Shown in pieces: positions 26,451 to 36,169 of a DNA stretch of 64,000 nucleotides (its first letter is position 1; every line of letters begins with the position of its first letter). Made by a program: the position numbers and the translations under genes. Below the pieces are notes generated by a model. That model saw only the letters and a program-made list of their open reading frames with translations. It was not told the origin of the DNA and did not search any database. Where the stretch lies: the NCBI GenBank assembly GCA_029974985.1, contig JARKQC010000270.1:1-64000 (forward strand), in the 5' to 3' direction. The stretch is from Bacteroidota bacterium (GTDB taxonomy: Bacteria > Bacteroidota > Ignavibacteria > Kapaibacteriales > UBA2268).

Positions 26451-26885
26451 ATGTTAATATTACCATTTAAAATAGGAAAAAATGAATTTTCAATAAGAAT
26501 TGAAAAAATTATTGAAATTATTCCAATTGTTGAATTTTTGCCAATACCCGAATCACAAGAATATATATGCGGATTAATAAATTATCGCGGAAGTGTATGT
26601 CCCGTAATTGATATTTCAATGTTAATTGGAAAATATAAATCTAAGAATTATTTAAGCACAAGAATAATAATTTTAAAATCGCAAGATACTAATAATTTTT
26701 TTGGATTATTAGCCGAACAAGTAACTGAGACAATTGATATTCAAGAATTTTCGATTAATAAATTTGCAGTATCAATTTCAACAGCAAAATATATCGAAGG
26801 CACTATTTTATTTGCTGGGAAAATTATTCAATTGATAAATACAGATATAATTTATAATGATAAATTAAAATATATAAATATCTAA
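26451..26885 (+). CDS. cheW: CheW-type coupling protein (WspB position)
   Basis: 144 residues of a single CheW domain (MLILPFKIGKNEFSIRIEKIIEIIP ... YICGLINYRGSVCPVIDISMLIG). CheW links the receptor tip to the kinase CheA and has no enzyme activity. It lies 13 bp after the MCP stop and 5 bp before cheR, so the three are surely co-transcribed. It is one of two CheW proteins, as in Wsp. Confidence 0.9.
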   Translation: MLILPFKIGKNEFSIRIEKIIEIIPIVEFLPIPESQEYICGLINYRGSVCPVIDISMLIGKYKSKNYLSTRIIILKSQDTNNFFGLLAEQVTETIDIQEFSINKFAVSISTAKYIEGTILFAGKIIQLINTDIIYNDKLKYINI

Positions 26886-26890
26886 ACAAA

Positions 26891-28153
26891 ATGACTGATT
26901 ATTCAAATATATTAAACTATTTAAATCAAAAAATTGGATTAAATATTGATTCTATCGGATTTATCACTTTAGAAAGTTGTATTTTAAATACAATGAAAGA
27001 ATTTAATACTAATAATATCAATCATTTATTAGATTTAATTCAAAATGATTATGAAAAATTAAGAGTATTGATTGAAAATATTAAAGTTCCTGAAACCTGG
27101 TTTTTTAGAGATATCGAGTCATTTAATTATCTAAAATCGTATATTGAAAAAAATAGAAATCAAATAAATAAAACTAATCCATTAAGAATTCTTTCTGCGC
27201 CTTGCTCAACAGGAGAAGAGCCATATTCTCTTGCAATATTAGCTTTAGAATGCGGTTTATCAAGAGATGAAGTAGAAATATTAGCAATTGATATAAGCAG
27301 AGAATCATTACAAAATGCCCAAAATGCTATATATAGAAAAAGCTCATTTAGAAATGATTATAATAGTTTTAAAGAAAAATATTTTGTTAATATTGATGGA
27401 AAATATCAATTAATTGAAAAAGTAAAAAATTACGTCATATTTAAAGAAGAAAATATACTAAATAATGATTTTTTATATAATTATCCACAATTTAATATAA
27501 TATATTGTAAAAATTTACTTATATATTTTAACGACGATGCCAGAAATATTGTTCTAAATAATATTAATAGATTATTAGATGAAAATGGAGTATTACTTGT
27601 TGGTTTATCCGAACTAAGCTTTTTTACAAGAAATGATTATGACCAAATAAAACATAATTTAGCTTTTGCTTGTAAAAAAAATATAAATAAAACTAAAAAT
27701 AGTGATTTTTCAAAAAATATTAACTATACTAAGGAATCAATAAATTTTAAAGAATTAAACAATAAACACATAATTAAACAATCTACAAATGTTAAAAAAA
27801 TTGAAAAATCAATTAAGATAGAAGAAAATAGGAGAGTTTATACATTAGAAAATATAAAAAAATTAGCAGATGAAGGAAGTTTTAAAGAGGCAGAAGAAAT
27901 ATGTAATATCATATTACAAAATGATAGCTATAATATTGAAATATTATTTTATATGGGATTGATTTATATGGCTTTAAATAAAAAAGAATTAGCTATTGAA
28001 TATTTTAATAAAGTCATATATCTCGCGCCCTCGCATTATGAAACTTTAATTCATTTAAGTCTGATTTATGAATCTATTGAAAAAAAACAACAAGCTGAAA
28101 TATTTAAAAAAAGAGCAGAAAAAGTATTTAAAAAGAATATTCAGAATAATTAA
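26891..28153 (+). CDS. cheR: Chemotaxis methyltransferase CheR with C-terminal TPR repeats (WspC position)
   Basis: 420 residues. Residues about 1-260 are CheR, which methylates receptor glutamates with S-adenosylmethionine: VPETWFFRDIESFNYL, SAM site RILSAPCSTGEEPYSLAI, and YCKNLLIYF. After a low-complexity linker, residues about 310-415 form TPR-like helices (AIEYFNKVIYLAPSHYETLIHLSLIYES). CheR plus TPR is the WspC architecture. The gene is followed after 2 bp by the second CheW-like gene. Confidence 0.92.
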   Translation: MTDYSNILNYLNQKIGLNIDSIGFITLESCILNTMKEFNTNNINHLLDLIQNDYEKLRVLIENIKVPETWFFRDIESFNYLKSYIEKNRNQINKTNPLRILSAPCSTGEEPYSLAILALECGLSRDEVEILAIDISRESLQNAQNAIYRKSSFRNDYNSFKEKYFVNIDGKYQLIEKVKNYVIFKEENILNNDFLYNYPQFNIIYCKNLLIYFNDDARNIVLNNINRLLDENGVLLVGLSELSFFTRNDYDQIKHNLAFACKKNINKTKNSDFSKNINYTKESINFKELNNKHIIKQSTNVKKIEKSIKIEENRRVYTLENIKKLADEGSFKEAEEICNIILQNDSYNIEILFYMGLIYMALNKKELAIEYFNKVIYLAPSHYETLIHLSLIYESIEKKQQAEIFKKRAEKVFKKNIQNN

Positions 28154-28155
28154 AA

Positions 28156-28845
28156 ATGTATAATATAGAAAAATTGCAAATTGAAAAGGTTGAGAAGTGC
28201 TGGGAAAATATTGGCTCAGCTGGTACTGGTATTTGCGAGTTACTTGATGAATATAATCATTGTAAAAATTGCCCCATTTATGCACAAGGTGGCAGAAGAC
28301 TTTTCGAAAGAGAAGTTTCCGATGATATGATCAGTGAGTGGACTTCTATAATTAGTAGTCCAAAAGAAATTGAAGCAAGTAATAAGATTTCGATTGTTAT
28401 TTTTAGAATTGCTGATGAATTTATTGGAATAAATACAAATATTTTTCAAGAAGCAATAGTTGATAAAGTTGTTCATTATGTTCCATTTAGAACAAATCAT
28501 TATTTTCACGGGTTGATAAATGTAAATGGCGAATTATTAATGTGTGTATCATTAGCAAGTTTTTTCAATTTAGCGACTGTTAATTACGAAAATAATTCAT
28601 CAAGAAATAAACTTTTTAAAAATCTGTTAATAATAAAAGATAAATATTTAAGATTTGCTTTTCCTGTTGATGAGTTTTTTGGAGTATTTTCAGTATCAAA
28701 AGATATTTTTAAATCGCCTCCACTAATGATAACAAAAGCAGATTTTAGCTCAAGCGATTCAATTATTGAAATTAAAAACAAAAAAATTGCGATAATTAAT
28801 GAAAAAAAGTTATTTTCGATTATTGATAAAAAATTGGTATGGTAA
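28156..28845 (+). CDS. WspD-like CheW coupling protein with N-terminal cysteine motif
   Basis: 229 residues. The N-terminus has KCWENIGSAGTGICELL and then HCKNCPIYAQGGRRLFER. This Cys-rich block closely resembles the one that begins WspD proteins and is absent from ordinary CheW. A CheW domain follows (IVIFRIADEFIGINTNIFQEAIVDKVVHYVPF). The four Cys residues may bind metal or respond to redox, which is inference. Its stop overlaps the CheA start, showing translational coupling. This protein is the strongest single clue that the operon is Wsp-type rather than flagellar. Confidence 0.85.
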   Translation: MYNIEKLQIEKVEKCWENIGSAGTGICELLDEYNHCKNCPIYAQGGRRLFEREVSDDMISEWTSIISSPKEIEASNKISIVIFRIADEFIGINTNIFQEAIVDKVVHYVPFRTNHYFHGLINVNGELLMCVSLASFFNLATVNYENNSSRNKLFKNLLIIKDKYLRFAFPVDEFFGVFSVSKDIFKSPPLMITKADFSSSDSIIEIKNKKIAIINEKKLFSIIDKKLVW

Positions 28846-31601
28846 TGGCAAATAACGGAAATATAGATGAATCAATGCTCGAACTTTTTGTAAATGAACT
28901 CGAAAGCCATACTCGAACATTAGAAAAAGGACTTTTGGGTTTGGAGAATAACGCAAGCCCACAAATCTTCGAATCATTAATGCGTGCCGCACACTCAATA
29001 AAAGGGGCGGCTCGAATTATTGGGCTAAATCAAGCAGTTGAATTGGCTCATATTATGGAAGATATTTTTGAGAATATTAGAAAAACTGGAAAGACAATTA
29101 GTGATGAAAAAATTCAATTATTGCTCGAAAGTAACGATTTTTATTCATCATTATTAAATTACAAACCAATTGAAATTCCTAAAATTATAGATAATTCAAT
29201 TAATAAAATTGATAGCTTAATTGAATCTTTAAAAAAAGATGATACTAATATTGTAACTCAGAAAATTAACTCAAAACCTAAAAATGAACAATCAATATCA
29301 AACAATAATTCAGAAAATAAAACTATATATAAAAGAACTGACCCTAATAAAGCCATTGATATTACACTTTTAAATTTATTTAAAAATGAAATATATATAA
29401 ATTCAAATAAAATTAATGAATTAATCATAAATTATGATATTAATGCAAAAAGTGAAATAATAAAATGCTTAAATGCTATTAAAGGAGCATCAAAAATAGT
29501 TGGAATTGAGGAACCTTCGATTTTTGTTACTGAAATCGAAAATAAATTAAAAAATGAAAATTCTATTGATGAGAATAATAATATAAAAAAAGCTAAAAAT
29601 ATTATTGATATATTATTAAAAATGCCAGATTCAAATGATAAAGAAATTATTAATTATTTTGCAGAATTAGATATTGATTTTATTATAAATGAATTTCAAA
29701 GTGTAGAAAATAATAATACTAAAAATTCTATAAAAATCATTGATGAAAACAAAGATGAAAATGACAAAGATAAAACAAAGGAAAATTATGAAAAGTCATC
29801 ACAAATTACTGAGTTAATTTCTGAAGTAAAAGAAGAAATAAGCAATAATAATGAAAAAACAGAAGATAGATTTGTAAAAGTATTATCTCAAAATCTCAAT
29901 CGTTTGCTTGGATTAGCTGGTGAAATTACTGTTCAATCTAAATCCTTAAAACCATTTTCAAAGGAAATGCAAAAAATTAAAATTGGACTTAGAGACCTTA
30001 ATTCTTATAAAGAACAAATTTACCAAGATTTATATAAGCAGAAATTACCCGATGATATTAACTTAAAATTTAATGAGTCATCAAAACTTATTGATAATAT
30101 ACAGATACGAATTGTTAATTTTATTGAAGAATTTGAGAATTTTTCGAGAAAATTAGAAATTACATCCGATAAATTGTATAACGAAGCTGTTGAAACACGT
30201 ATGAAACCTTTTAGTGAAGCCCTTTATGGTTTCCCGAGATTAGTACGTGATATTTCAAAAGAATTAGGTAAAAAAGTAGAATTAGAAATTAAAGGCGAAA
30301 ATACAAAAGTTGATAGAGATATACTCGAAAAATTAGAATCGCCGCTCAATCATTTAATTCGAAATGCCATTGACCACGGAATAGAATCACCCAAAGAAAG
30401 AAAAAATGCTAATAAAAGCGAAACGGGAAAAATCACTATCGAAGCACGGCATAGTTCGGGGATGCTTTTTATCTCAATTTCTGATAATGGAAAAGGAATT
30501 GATACAGAATCCTTAAGGAAAAGTATTATTAAAAAAGGCTTCGCAAAAGAAGAAATGGCGAATCATTATAGCAATTCTGAACTATATGATTTTTTATTTT
30601 TACCAAGTTTTACTACAAAAGATTCAGTAAGCGAAATTAGTGGACGTGGGGTAGGATTAGATGTAGTCTTCTCAATGGTGAATGAAGTTGGTGGACTGAT
30701 AAAAGTCGAGTCGGAACTTGGAAAAGGCACTACTTTTCAATTACAATTACCACTAACTTTATCAATATTACGTTCAATGCTTGTTGAAATTAACAAAGAG
30801 CCTTATGCAATACCAATTTCCCGAATTGACAAAGTATTAACTATAAATATAAATGATATTAATTCTATTGAAAATATGCAGTATCTCAATTATAATGATG
30901 AAAATATTGGAATAGTTAATGCACAACAAATTTTTGGACAAAAATCGAATGAAATATCAAACGATAAATATCATATCGTTGTTTTGAGCGATAGATTAAA
31001 TAAATATGGACTTGTTGTAGATAAATTATTAGCCCAACCAGATTTAGTAGTCTTATCATTAGATAAAAAATTGGGCAGAATACCTTGTATTTCATCTGGT
31101 GCTATACTCGAAGATGGCTCATTAGTATTAATTATTGATGTAGATGATATCGTTCGTAGCATTGATAGAATTATCAAATCTGGTGATGTAAAAAGAGTTG
31201 CAGAAAAAAATACTGAAATATCGAAAAAATCATTGCATATACTTGTTGTTGATGATTCACTAACAGTTAGAGAGGTAGAAAGGAAATTACTCGAAAACGC
31301 TGGATATAAAGTTACAATTGCTGTTGATGGTATTGATGGTTGGAATATCATACATCAAGAAAAATTTGACCTTGTTATTAGTGATATTGATATGCCTCGC
31401 ATGAACGGGATAGAGATGGTAAAAAGAATTAAAAACGATATAAATCTTAGAGATATACCCGTTATGATTGTTTCGTATAAAGATAGGGAAGATGATAAAA
31501 GAAAAGGGCTCGATGCAGGTGCAAATTATTATTTGACAAAAAGTAGTTTTCACGATGATACTTTACTCGAAGCTGTTGAAGATTTAATAGGAAAACCATA
31601 A
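28839..31601 (+). CDS. cheA: Hybrid histidine kinase CheA with C-terminal receiver (WspE position)
   Basis: 920 residues from ATG 28839; a second ATG at 28845 is equally possible. Domain order: Hpt with phosphohistidine in RAAHSIKGAARI (H52); a second Hpt-like bundle around residues 175-260 in which the equivalent site reads CLNAIKGASKI, Asn212 in place of His; a long acidic linker; dimerisation helices; the HATPase domain (LNHLIRNAIDHGIESPKERK, SDNGKGID, GRGVGLDVV); a CheW-like domain; and a receiver (VVDDSLTVREVE, phosphoacceptor in ISDIDMPRMNG). The CheA-receiver fusion is the WspE plan. It would phosphorylate its own receiver and the receiver-PP2C protein at the end of the operon. Confidence 0.93.
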   Translation: MVMANNGNIDESMLELFVNELESHTRTLEKGLLGLENNASPQIFESLMRAAHSIKGAARIIGLNQAVELAHIMEDIFENIRKTGKTISDEKIQLLLESNDFYSSLLNYKPIEIPKIIDNSINKIDSLIESLKKDDTNIVTQKINSKPKNEQSISNNNSENKTIYKRTDPNKAIDITLLNLFKNEIYINSNKINELIINYDINAKSEIIKCLNAIKGASKIVGIEEPSIFVTEIENKLKNENSIDENNNIKKAKNIIDILLKMPDSNDKEIINYFAELDIDFIINEFQSVENNNTKNSIKIIDENKDENDKDKTKENYEKSSQITELISEVKEEISNNNEKTEDRFVKVLSQNLNRLLGLAGEITVQSKSLKPFSKEMQKIKIGLRDLNSYKEQIYQDLYKQKLPDDINLKFNESSKLIDNIQIRIVNFIEEFENFSRKLEITSDKLYNEAVETRMKPFSEALYGFPRLVRDISKELGKKVELEIKGENTKVDRDILEKLESPLNHLIRNAIDHGIESPKERKNANKSETGKITIEARHSSGMLFISISDNGKGIDTESLRKSIIKKGFAKEEMANHYSNSELYDFLFLPSFTTKDSVSEISGRGVGLDVVFSMVNEVGGLIKVESELGKGTTFQLQLPLTLSILRSMLVEINKEPYAIPISRIDKVLTININDINSIENMQYLNYNDENIGIVNAQQIFGQKSNEISNDKYHIVVLSDRLNKYGLVVDKLLAQPDLVVLSLDKKLGRIPCISSGAILEDGSLVLIIDVDDIVRSIDRIIKSGDVKRVAEKNTEISKKSLHILVVDDSLTVREVERKLLENAGYKVTIAVDGIDGWNIIHQEKFDLVISDIDMPRMNGIEMVKRIKNDINLRDIPVMIVSYKDREDDKRKGLDAGANYYLTKSSFHDDTLLEAVEDLIGKP

Positions 31602-31607
31602 TTTTTT

Positions 31608-32609
31608 ATGAAAATATCAATTATTAACGATAATAAAGATGAGATAGAGATTTTAATAAAATCACTATCTGATTTTGATGAATTTGAATTATCTTGGATT
31701 GCATTAGATTCTGAAACTGCAATTAATCAAATTAGTCAAAATAAACCAGATTTATTATTATTAAAATTAAATTTAAAATTTGTTGATGGTGCGATATTAA
31801 CTAAAATACTTTTTGATATTTCAAATGTTGCAATCTTATTATTATCTAAATTTATTGATGGAAATCAGTCTAAAATATTTGAAGCAATGGGTAATGGTGC
31901 TTTAGATGTTGTCGAATCTCCGTATTTATCTAATAATATTTTAGTAGGTCGTGATGAACTAATCAAGAAAATTAAAATATTAAAAAAATTAATTAAATTT
32001 AATGATAAAGAAAATAATAAGACTAAAATACAGAATCTAAAAATTAATAATAATACGAAAATTGTTGCAATTGGCTCTTCTACTGGTGGACCAAAAGCTC
32101 TTGCAAGCCTTTTTAGTAAAATTCCAGCTAATACAAAAGCCGCTTTTATAATTATTCAACACGTTGACGCACAATTTGCCTTTGGACTCGCTGATTGGCT
32201 TCAAAATTATTCAAATTTGCCAATCCATATTGCAAAATCAAATACTTGTCCTGAAAATGGTAATATATATATAGCAAGTACAAATGACCATTTATATTTA
32301 AATGAATTTGCAAAATTTGAATATTCTTCTAAACCTATTGAACTACATTTTAGACCATCTATTGATATTTTTTTTGAAAGCTTAAGTAAGAATTGGAAAA
32401 ATTCGGGTATAGCTGTATTATTAACAGGTATGGGTTATGACGGTGCAAAAGGATTACTTGAATTAAAAAATAAAGGTTGGCATACTATCGCGCAAGACGA
32501 GTTTAGTTCAGTTGTATATGGAATGCCAAAAGTGGCTAAAGAATTAAATGCCGCTTGTGAAATTCTTCCTATTACACAAATTGCTCTTGCAATTTTAAAT
32601 AAAATCTAA
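31608..32609 (+). CDS. cheB: Protein-glutamate methylesterase CheB with a degenerate receiver (WspF position)
   Basis: 333 residues. The C-terminal methylesterase domain is intact: catalytic Ser in AIGSSTGGPKAL, His in IIIQHVD and Asp in LLTGMGYDGAKG. It removes methyl groups from the receptor. The N-terminal receiver is unusual: PDLLLLKLNL has Lys53 where the phosphoacceptor Asp belongs, and the acidic pair near the start is IINDNKD instead of V-D-D. Phosphorylation from CheA should therefore be impossible. It starts 6 bp after cheA. Confidence 0.92.
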   Translation: MKISIINDNKDEIEILIKSLSDFDEFELSWIALDSETAINQISQNKPDLLLLKLNLKFVDGAILTKILFDISNVAILLLSKFIDGNQSKIFEAMGNGALDVVESPYLSNNILVGRDELIKKIKILKKLIKFNDKENNKTKIQNLKINNNTKIVAIGSSTGGPKALASLFSKIPANTKAAFIIIQHVDAQFAFGLADWLQNYSNLPIHIAKSNTCPENGNIYIASTNDHLYLNEFAKFEYSSKPIELHFRPSIDIFFESLSKNWKNSGIAVLLTGMGYDGAKGLLELKNKGWHTIAQDEFSSVVYGMPKVAKELNAACEILPITQIALAILNKI

Positions 32610-32648
32610 AATAATAATAATAAACTAATATAAATATTTGGAAAATTT

Positions 32649-33848
32649 ATGAATAATTCAATTAATGACGCTTTAAATCCACTTAAACCATCATTTAAAA
32701 TTAAAGTTCTTTTAGTTGATGACCAACTAATTGTAGGTGAAACAGTAAAAAAAATGTTAGCTGAAGATTTTGATATTGAATTAAAATATTGTCAAGAACC
32801 TTCTATGGCAATACAAATTGCAAATGATTATGAGCCGACTCTAATATTGCAAGATTTAGTAATGCCAGATATAGATGGATTGACCTTAGTTAAATTCTAT
32901 CGGGCAAGTCAAAAATTGAAAGATGTACCAATTATTGTATTATCATCTAAAGAAGATGCCACGACAAAAGCAGAAGCATTTGCTTGCGGTGCTAATGATT
33001 ATCTTGTAAAATTACCAGATAAAATAGAGCTTATTGCAAGGATTAGATACCATTCAAAAGGATATATTAATCTATTAGAAAGAAATCTCGCATATCAATC
33101 ATTAGAAAAAAGTCAAAATGCCTTAGCAAATGAATTATCAAAAGCGGGTGATTATGTTGTTTCCTTGTTGCCATCACAAATACAAAGCTCGGAAATTGAT
33201 ACATTTTGGCGATTTATACCCTCTGCACAATTAGGTGGCGATGCTTTTGGTTATCATTGGCTCGACGATGAAAATTTTGCGATTTATTTGTTAGATGTAT
33301 GCGGGCATGGTGTTGGTTCTGCTTTGTTATCTGTCTCTGCATTAAACGTAATTAGAGGTGAAACACTTGCAGGCGCAGATTATAAAGATCCCGCTAATTT
33401 ATTAACTGCTTTGAATAAATCTTTTCAAATGAGCAATCATAATGGCTTGTATTTTACTATTTGGTATGGAGTTTATAATAAAATTACAAATACAATAAAA
33501 TTTGCAGCTGGAGGGCATCCGCCTGCATTTGTAGTTAATAATAATGGGCAATATCAACAATTAAATAATGAAAATTTTATAATCGGGGGAATACCAGATT
33601 TTCCTTACGAAAGTAATGAAGTGAAATTGAATGTTCCTTGTGATATATATTTATTCTCCGATGGTGTTTACGAAATAGAAAAGCCAGATAATAATATATG
33701 GGAATTAAATGAAATGTGCCAATTCATTGCAAATAATAGAACATCTGATTGTAAAGAAATTGATAAATTACACGAATATGTTGTAGAAATGAGTGGTAAA
33801 ACTATTCTTGATGATGATTTTTCAATGGTGAAAATTTCTATAAAATAA
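32649..33848 (+). CDS. Response regulator with PP2C (SpoIIE/RsbU-type) phosphatase output
   Basis: 399 residues. Residues about 16-140 are an intact receiver: VDDQ at 23-26, phosphoacceptor D69 in LQDLVMPDIDG and K121 in YLVKLPDK. A helical linker (140-180) leads to a PP2C/SpoIIE phosphatase with LGGDAFGYHWL, LLDVCGHGVGSALLS, AAGGHPPAF and LFSDGVYE, the metal-binding aspartates being present. RsbU-type phosphatases dephosphorylate anti-anti-sigma (STAS) proteins and so release sigma factors. No STAS or anti-sigma gene is in this window. The gene takes the place that WspR, a diguanylate cyclase, has in Wsp operons, and starts 39 bp after cheB. Confidence 0.92.
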   Translation: MNNSINDALNPLKPSFKIKVLLVDDQLIVGETVKKMLAEDFDIELKYCQEPSMAIQIANDYEPTLILQDLVMPDIDGLTLVKFYRASQKLKDVPIIVLSSKEDATTKAEAFACGANDYLVKLPDKIELIARIRYHSKGYINLLERNLAYQSLEKSQNALANELSKAGDYVVSLLPSQIQSSEIDTFWRFIPSAQLGGDAFGYHWLDDENFAIYLLDVCGHGVGSALLSVSALNVIRGETLAGADYKDPANLLTALNKSFQMSNHNGLYFTIWYGVYNKITNTIKFAAGGHPPAFVVNNNGQYQQLNNENFIIGGIPDFPYESNEVKLNVPCDIYLFSDGVYEIEKPDNNIWELNEMCQFIANNRTSDCKEIDKLHEYVVEMSGKTILDDDFSMVKISIK

Positions 33849-33887
33849 ACCCAAATTACTTATTTAATCCTATAAATAATTTGGGTT
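33848..33887. terminator. Bidirectional rho-independent terminator
   Basis: AACCCAAATTA (33848-33858) pairs perfectly with TAATTTGGGTT (33877-33887) between two convergent genes. T-rich sequence follows on the plus strand and the arms are symmetrical. It should end the 12-kb chemosensory operon and, from the other side, arsM. Confidence 0.75.
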
Positions 33888-33908
33888 ATTTATGTTATAA
33901 AGCAGAAA

Positions 33909-34712
33909 TTATTTTTCTGCATAAACGGTAATACTATAAATTATGCTATTTTGTGAATTATATTCTTCGATTTCATTATCATCTAAATAATTTTTAAGAA
34001 TCTCACGAGGAACTATAATTGCTTTTTCTTTTTGCAATTGAATATTTTTAAATCCCGTATCACTAATAATTTGTAAATAATTATCTTGTTCAATTGCACT
34101 TGCTACACAGCCAGCGTACATTTCAGCCGCATTTTTTATTTTATCTGGCAATACACCTCGTAAAACTATATCAGAAATACTAAAATGAGCATCTTTTTTT
34201 AATATACGATATACTTCTGAAAAAGCTTTTTGCTTATTTGGAACAAGATTCATTACACAATTACTAATTACAACATCGGCAACATTATCATTTATAGGGA
34301 TATTTTCAATATCACCTAATCTAAATTCAACATTATTAAAATTTAATTTTTCTGTATTTAAGCGAGCTTTATTAATCATTTCATCGGTGAAATCAATTCC
34401 AATAACTTTTCCTTTATCCCCAGTTTCATATCTTGCAACAAAACAATCATTACCCGCACCACTACCTAAATCAACAACGGTATCTCCTTTTTTAATTTTT
34501 GCAAATTCAGTCGGCAATCCACAACCTAATTTTAAATCTGCGTCGGGGTTATATCCACTAAGATGATTGTATTCATTATTCATAATATTATATACTTCAG
34601 TGCTACTTTCTCCACCACAACAGCAAGAAGTAGATTTTTTCTGAATTGTTTGTAAAGCAATTTCGCTATATTTTTGCTTTACCATTTCTTTTAATTGTTC
34701 ATTATTATTCAT
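33909..34712 (-). CDS. arsM: Arsenite methyltransferase
   Basis: 267 residues of a SAM-dependent methyltransferase. The N-terminal SCCCGG cluster and LGCGLPTEFAKI, then NCVMNLVPNKQKAF and YAGCVASAIEQDNYLQ, are the conserved cysteine sites of ArsM that bind As(III). The SAM motif is VVDLGSGAGNDCF. It converts arsenite to methylated, volatile or less toxic forms. No arsR or other ars genes are adjacent, so regulation is not evident. It is followed on the left by a terminator and preceded by recA at 28 bp. Confidence 0.9.
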   Translation of the reverse strand: MNNNEQLKEMVKQKYSEIALQTIQKKSTSCCCGGESSTEVYNIMNNEYNHLSGYNPDADLKLGCGLPTEFAKIKKGDTVVDLGSGAGNDCFVARYETGDKGKVIGIDFTDEMINKARLNTEKLNFNNVEFRLGDIENIPINDNVADVVISNCVMNLVPNKQKAFSEVYRILKKDAHFSISDIVLRGVLPDKIKNAAEMYAGCVASAIEQDNYLQIISDTGFKNIQLQKEKAIIVPREILKNYLDDNEIEEYNSQNSIIYSITVYAEK

Positions 34713-34739
34713 AGAATATTTAAGTGAATTTATTAAAAA

Positions 34740-35813
34740 TTATACTTCAGTTGGATTGGTTTTTTGCTCATTATTGCTAAATGACTTTGACATAAGAGAT
34801 GATTTGACATCATTTTCAAGTTGATAATATAATTCGGAATTTTCAGAAAGAATTTTTCTTAATCCATCGCGACCTTGTGTTCTTTCACCTTGGTACGAAT
34901 ACCAAGAACCACTTTTTGAAATTATTCCATATTCAGTAGCGACGTCAATTAAATCACCTAACTTAGAAATTCCTTCGTTATACATAATATCAAATTCAAC
35001 TTCTTTAAAAGGTGGTGAAACTTTATTTTTTACAATTTTACATCTAACTCTATTTCCAGTAATATCTTGACCTTCTTTAATTACTTCTTTTCTTCTTATA
35101 TCAATTCTAACAGATGCATAGAATTTTAGAGCATTGCCGCCCGTAGTTGTCTCTGGATTACCATAAATAACACCTATTTTACTACGTAATTGATTAGTAA
35201 AAATAACTGTAGTTTTTGATTTGCCAATTGCCGCATTTAGTTTTCTCATTGCTTGAGACATCAATCTTGCTTGCGAACCCATTTGAGCATCTCCCATATC
35301 ACCCTCAATTTCAACTCTTGGAGTTAGTGCCGCAACTGAATCTACAACAATAACATCTAATCCACCACTTCTAACGAGAGTTTCAACTATTTCGAGAGCT
35401 TGTTCACCAAATTCAGGTTGAGATAATAATAAGTTATTCAAGTCAATACCAAGTCGTTGTGCGTAATTGATATCAAGAGCGTGTTCTGTATCAACAAATG
35501 CCGCTAATCCACCCATTTTTTGAGCTTCAGCAATGACGTGTAAACATACCGTAGTCTTACCAGATGATTCTGGTCCAAAAATTTCAATTATCCTTCCGCG
35601 TGGAACTCCACCAATACCAATTGCCGCATCTAATGAAATACAGCCCGTAGAAATAGCTTCGACGTTTACAACTTTCTGGTCGTTTAGACGCATAATCGAA
35701 CCCTTTCCGTGTGCTTTTTCAATTTGGTCTATTGCTATTTGAACAGCTTTTAATTTTTCTTCCATTGATTTATCCGTAGCGGGTGATAATTCATTTTTCT
35801 GTTCTTTTGCCAT
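34740..35813 (-). CDS. recA: Recombinase RecA
   Basis: 357 residues, the normal length. Contains Walker [10 protein letters not shown], the HALD segment ([13 protein letters not shown]), [10 protein letters not shown] (Walker B), the L2 region [17 protein letters not shown] and the C-terminal [13 protein letters not shown]. RecA forms filaments on single-stranded DNA for recombination and SOS induction. The 155 bp upstream are extremely AT-rich with repeated TTAATAA/TTATTAA blocks; I cannot identify a LexA box. The gene lies 28 bp from arsM on the same strand. Confidence 0.97.
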   Translation of the reverse strand: MAKEQKNELSPATDKSMEEKLKAVQIAIDQIEKAHGKGSIMRLNDQKVVNVEAISTGCISLDAAIGIGGVPRGRIIEIFGPESSGKTTVCLHVIAEAQKMGGLAAFVDTEHALDINYAQRLGIDLNNLLLSQPEFGEQALEIVETLVRSGGLDVIVVDSVAALTPRVEIEGDMGDAQMGSQARLMSQAMRKLNAAIGKSKTTVIFTNQLRSKIGVIYGNPETTTGGNALKFYASVRIDIRRKEVIKEGQDITGNRVRCKIVKNKVSPPFKEVEFDIMYNEGISKLGDLIDVATEYGIISKSGSWYSYQGERTQGRDGLRKILSENSELYYQLENDVKSSLMSKSFSNNEQKTNPTEV

Positions 35814-35968
35814 TTTTTATCCTTAATTCATTTTAATATAAAAAACAAAATTAACAAATTTATTATTAACTAAAAAATATATTTATTAACAAATTTATTA
35901 ATAATCAAATAATTTAGTTAATAATAAATTCTATTCGCTTATTAGCTTTAATGAAGAATGACTTTTTT

Positions 35969-36169
35969 TTATTCTATTTCGTATTTTTTACTAATATCAA
36001 TAATTTTCAACTCTGCATTAGATAAGAATTCTTTACATTCTGCTGTTAATTTAATACCATCTTCGTAAAGCTTCATTAATTCTTCTAATGGTAATTCGCT
36101 TGAATCTAATATTTCTAATATTTCCTCAATTCTTTTAATTTTTTGCTCAAAATCAATACTCTTTTTCAT
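35969..36169 (-). CDS. xseB: Exodeoxyribonuclease VII small subunit
   Basis: 66 residues, the usual length, with the family core FEQKIKRIEEILEILDSSELPLEELMKLYEDGIKL and a helical C-terminus. It joins XseA to form exonuclease VII, which degrades single-stranded DNA in repair. The stop of xseA and the start of xseB meet at 36169/36170, so the two are coupled. Confidence 0.93.
   Translation of the reverse strand: MKKSIDFEQKIKRIEEILEILDSSELPLEELMKLYEDGIKLTAECKEFLSNAELKIIDISKKYEIE

Noticed and set aside
35814..35968. Repeated TTAATAA blocks upstream of recA as an SOS operator
   Set aside because: They are low-complexity AT repeats without a clear palindromic LexA-like site.
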